A DNA stretch of 21,415 nt from NCBI GenBank assembly GCA_002440085.1, contig DJRM01000092.1, positions 1 to 21,415 on the forward strand, read 5' to 3'. Shown here piece by piece: positions 19,690-21,415 of this stretch (within the stretch, counting starts at the first letter, position 1; every line of letters begins with the position of its first letter). This DNA is from Bacteroidales bacterium UBA6360. Lineage in GTDB: Bacteria; Bacteroidota; Bacteroidia; Bacteroidales; UBA932. Position numbers and translations under genes: made by a program. The notes under the pieces are model-generated. The model did no database searches. It saw only the letters and a list, made by a program, of their open reading frames with translations, and was not told where the DNA came from.

Positions 19690-21415
19690 ATGGAATATAT
19701 ACGCAACTTCTGCATAATCGCGCACATCGACCACGGAAAAAGTACGCTCGCCGACAGGATGCTCGAAATCACAGACACTTTGAACGCGAGGGAAATGGAG
19801 AACCAGGTGCTTGATTCTATGGATCTTGAACGGGAAAAGGGCATCACAATCAAGAGCCACCCGATTCAGATGCAGTATAAATATAAGGGGGACACCTACA
19901 CTCTGAATCTCATCGACACTCCGGGGCACGTCGATTTTTCATACGAAGTTTCCCGTGCAATCGCCTCCTGCGAGGGGGCACTTTTAGTCGTTGACGCGAC
20001 GCAGGGCATTCAGGCGCAGACGATCTCAAATCTCTATCTTGCTGTGGAGCATGGACTTGAGATAATTCCCGTGCTGAACAAGATTGACATGGAATCGGCG
20101 ATGATCGATGTCGTTTCAGACCAGATTGTCGACATGATCGGCTGCTCACATGAGGAAATTCTGCTGGCTTCGGGAAAAACGGGGCAGGGAGTAAAGGAGG
20201 TTCTGGACGCTATCGTTGAGAGGGTTCCGGCTCCTAAGGGAGACCCGAATGCACCGCTTCAGGCACTGATTTTCGACTCCGTGTTCAACTCGTTCAGGGG
20301 CATCATCGCTTATTTCAAGGTGGTTAACGGGACCATCCGCACAGGCGACAAAGTCAAGTTCTTCAACACGGGCAAGGAATATGTCGCCGACGAGGTGGGT
20401 GCGCTGAAGATGAAACTCTGCCCTCGCGACGAGATTGCCTGCGGAAGTGTGGGATATATAATTTCCGGAATAAAGACCGCCAGCGAAGTGAAGGTGGGAG
20501 ATACGATCACGACCGTCGCTAATCCATGCCATGAGGCGATTGCCGGATTCGAGGAGGTGAAGCCGATGCTCTTTGCCGGAATGTACCCGGTGGAGACGGA
20601 TCAGTACGAGGAACTGCGCGCCGACCTTGAGAAGTTCCAGCTGAACGACGCCTCGTTCGTGTTCGAGCCGGAGTCCTCGCTCGCATTGGGATTCGGCTTC
20701 CGCTGCGGTTTTCTCGGTCTGCTGCATCTTGAAATCGTGCAGGAGAGGCTGTTCCGTGAGTTCGGAATGGACGTCATCACGACCGTGCCGAACGTCTCCT
20801 ACAAGGTCTATACGACTCAGGGCGAGTGCATCGACGTCCATAACCCCTCAGGACTGCCGGCCGCTACCCTCATCGACCACATCGAGGAACCGTACATCCG
20901 CGCCCAGGTCATCTCCAAGGCCGACTTCTACGGCCCGATAATGAAACTCTGCCTCGACAAGAGGGGCACGCTCATAAACCAGCACTACATCACGGCCGAC
21001 CGTCTTGAGCTTACCTACGAGATGCCGCTCTCCGAGATTGTCTTCGACTTCTACGACAAGCTCAAGTCCATTTCTAAGGGCTACGCCTCCTTCGACTACC
21101 ACATCGTCGGGTTCAAGGACGCGAAGCTCGTGAAGCTCGACATCCTCCTCAACGGCGAGCCTGCCGATGCCCTCTCGTCCCTCATCCATGTCGATCACGC
21201 CTACGACTTCGGTCGCAAGATCTGCGAGAAGCTCAAGGAACTCATTCCGCGTCAGCAGTTTGACATTGCCATCCAGGCGGCTATCGGAGCCAAGATCATC
21301 GCCCGCGAGACAGTCAAGGCTGTCCGCAAGGATGTGACGGCCAAGTGCTACGGTGGCGACATCACCCGAAAGCGAAAGCTGCTTGAAAAGCAGAAGCAGG
21401 GCAAGAAGCGCATGA
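19690..21415 (+). CDS. lepA: Elongation factor 4 GTPase LepA, 3' end cut by window
   Basis: LepA (EF4) is a ribosome-associated translational GTPase that acts in translation and ribosome assembly. The window holds 575 codons of an expected 595-600; the frame is open at the right edge, so about the last 20 residues lie outside. The G motifs are AHIDHGKSTLADR (G1), REKGITIK (G2), DTPGHVDF (G3), NKID (G4) and ASGKTGQG (G5). LepA-specific segments include SVFNSFRGIIAYFKVVNGTI, LGFGFRCGFLGLLHLEIVQE and the C-terminal AIGAKIIARETVKAVRKDVT followed by AKCYGGDITRKRKLLEKQK, which inserts near the ribosomal P site. The start is ATG 19690 (MEYIRNFCIIAHIDHG), the usual length for the family, about 22 nt after the predicted transcription start. 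Confidence 0.97.
   Translation, partial: MEYIRNFCIIAHIDHGKSTLADRMLEITDTLNAREMENQVLDSMDLEREKGITIKSHPIQMQYKYKGDTYTLNLIDTPGHVDFSYEVSRAIASCEGALLVVDATQGIQAQTISNLYLAVEHGLEIIPVLNKIDMESAMIDVVSDQIVDMIGCSHEEILLASGKTGQGVKEVLDAIVERVPAPKGDPNAPLQALIFDSVFNSFRGIIAYFKVVNGTIRTGDKVKFFNTGKEYVADEVGALKMKLCPRDEIACGSVGYIISGIKTASEVKVGDTITTVANPCHEAIAGFEEVKPMLFAGMYPVETDQYEELRADLEKFQLNDASFVFEPESSLALGFGFRCGFLGLLHLEIVQERLFREFGMDVITTVPNVSYKVYTTQGECIDVHNPSGLPAATLIDHIEEPYIRAQVISKADFYGPIMKLCLDKRGTLINQHYITADRLELTYEMPLSEIVFDFYDKLKSISKGYASFDYHIVGFKDAKLVKLDILLNGEPADALSSLIHVDHAYDFGRKICEKLKELIPRQQFDIAIQAAIGAKIIARETVKAVRKDVTAKCYGGDITRKRKLLEKQKQGKKRM

Noticed and set aside
1..21415. CRISPR array, transposon, integrase or phage island
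   Set aside because: No regularly spaced repeats, transposase, integrase or phage structural genes are visible; the only repeats are short local ones.

Overview
The window looks like chromosomal DNA from a member of the Bacteroidales, perhaps an Alistipes/Rikenellaceae-like species given its moderately high GC, although that placement is an impression. The evidence is repeated promoters of the Bacteroidetes type (-7 box TAnnTTTG, once with a clean TTTG at -33), few Shine-Dalgarno sequences, many lipoproteins, an ECF sigma factor followed by a small membrane protein with the NPFxVPEGYF motif, and a NagB-LmbE fusion. No transposase, integrase, phage gene or CRISPR array is visible.

Layout. (1) 1-1988: the 3' part of a nucleoside hydrolase gene that lacks its N-terminal metal-binding motif, overlapping a beta-propeller-like lipoprotein by ATGA. 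(2) 2037-3350: an AAA_14-type ATPase gene preceded by three evenly spaced GGTT/AACC dyads. (3) 3351-3577: a non-coding, hairpin-rich patch. (4) 3578-6285, minus strand: nagB and a NagB-like/LmbE fusion, a two-gene amino-sugar operon. (5) 6407-9995: sufB-pnuC-sufC-sufD, an Fe-S assembly operon carrying a nicotinamide riboside transporter gene and ending in a half-length SufD, then ispE. (6) 10927-12860: a tandem repeat, a terminator, a lipoprotein of unknown function, and convergent tsaE. (7) 12900-13062, minus strand: tRNA-Pro(UGG) with its own promoter and terminator. (8) 13283-14957: lolD, preceded by an 18-codon upstream ORF that overlaps its start, then a TrmN6-like tRNA methyltransferase. 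(9) 14979-16475, minus strand: ECF sigma factor, single-pass membrane protein and Spy/LTXXQ periplasmic protein, probably an envelope-stress module. (10) 16601-19626: two adjacent lipoprotein genes, the first with a nine-G tract inside its coding region, ending at a strong terminator. (11) 19654-21415: lepA, cut by the end of the window.

Functionally this is mostly housekeeping DNA (amino-sugar catabolism, Fe-S assembly, isoprenoid synthesis, tRNA modification, lipoprotein export, translation) mixed with surface lipoproteins. I see no obviously new multi-gene system. The points most worth a second look are the tandem dyads before the ATPase, the NagB-like domain with two changed active-site residues, pnuC inside the suf operon with a minimal SufD, the nine-G tract in a surface lipoprotein gene, the upstream ORF coupled to lolD, and the structured patch after nagB.
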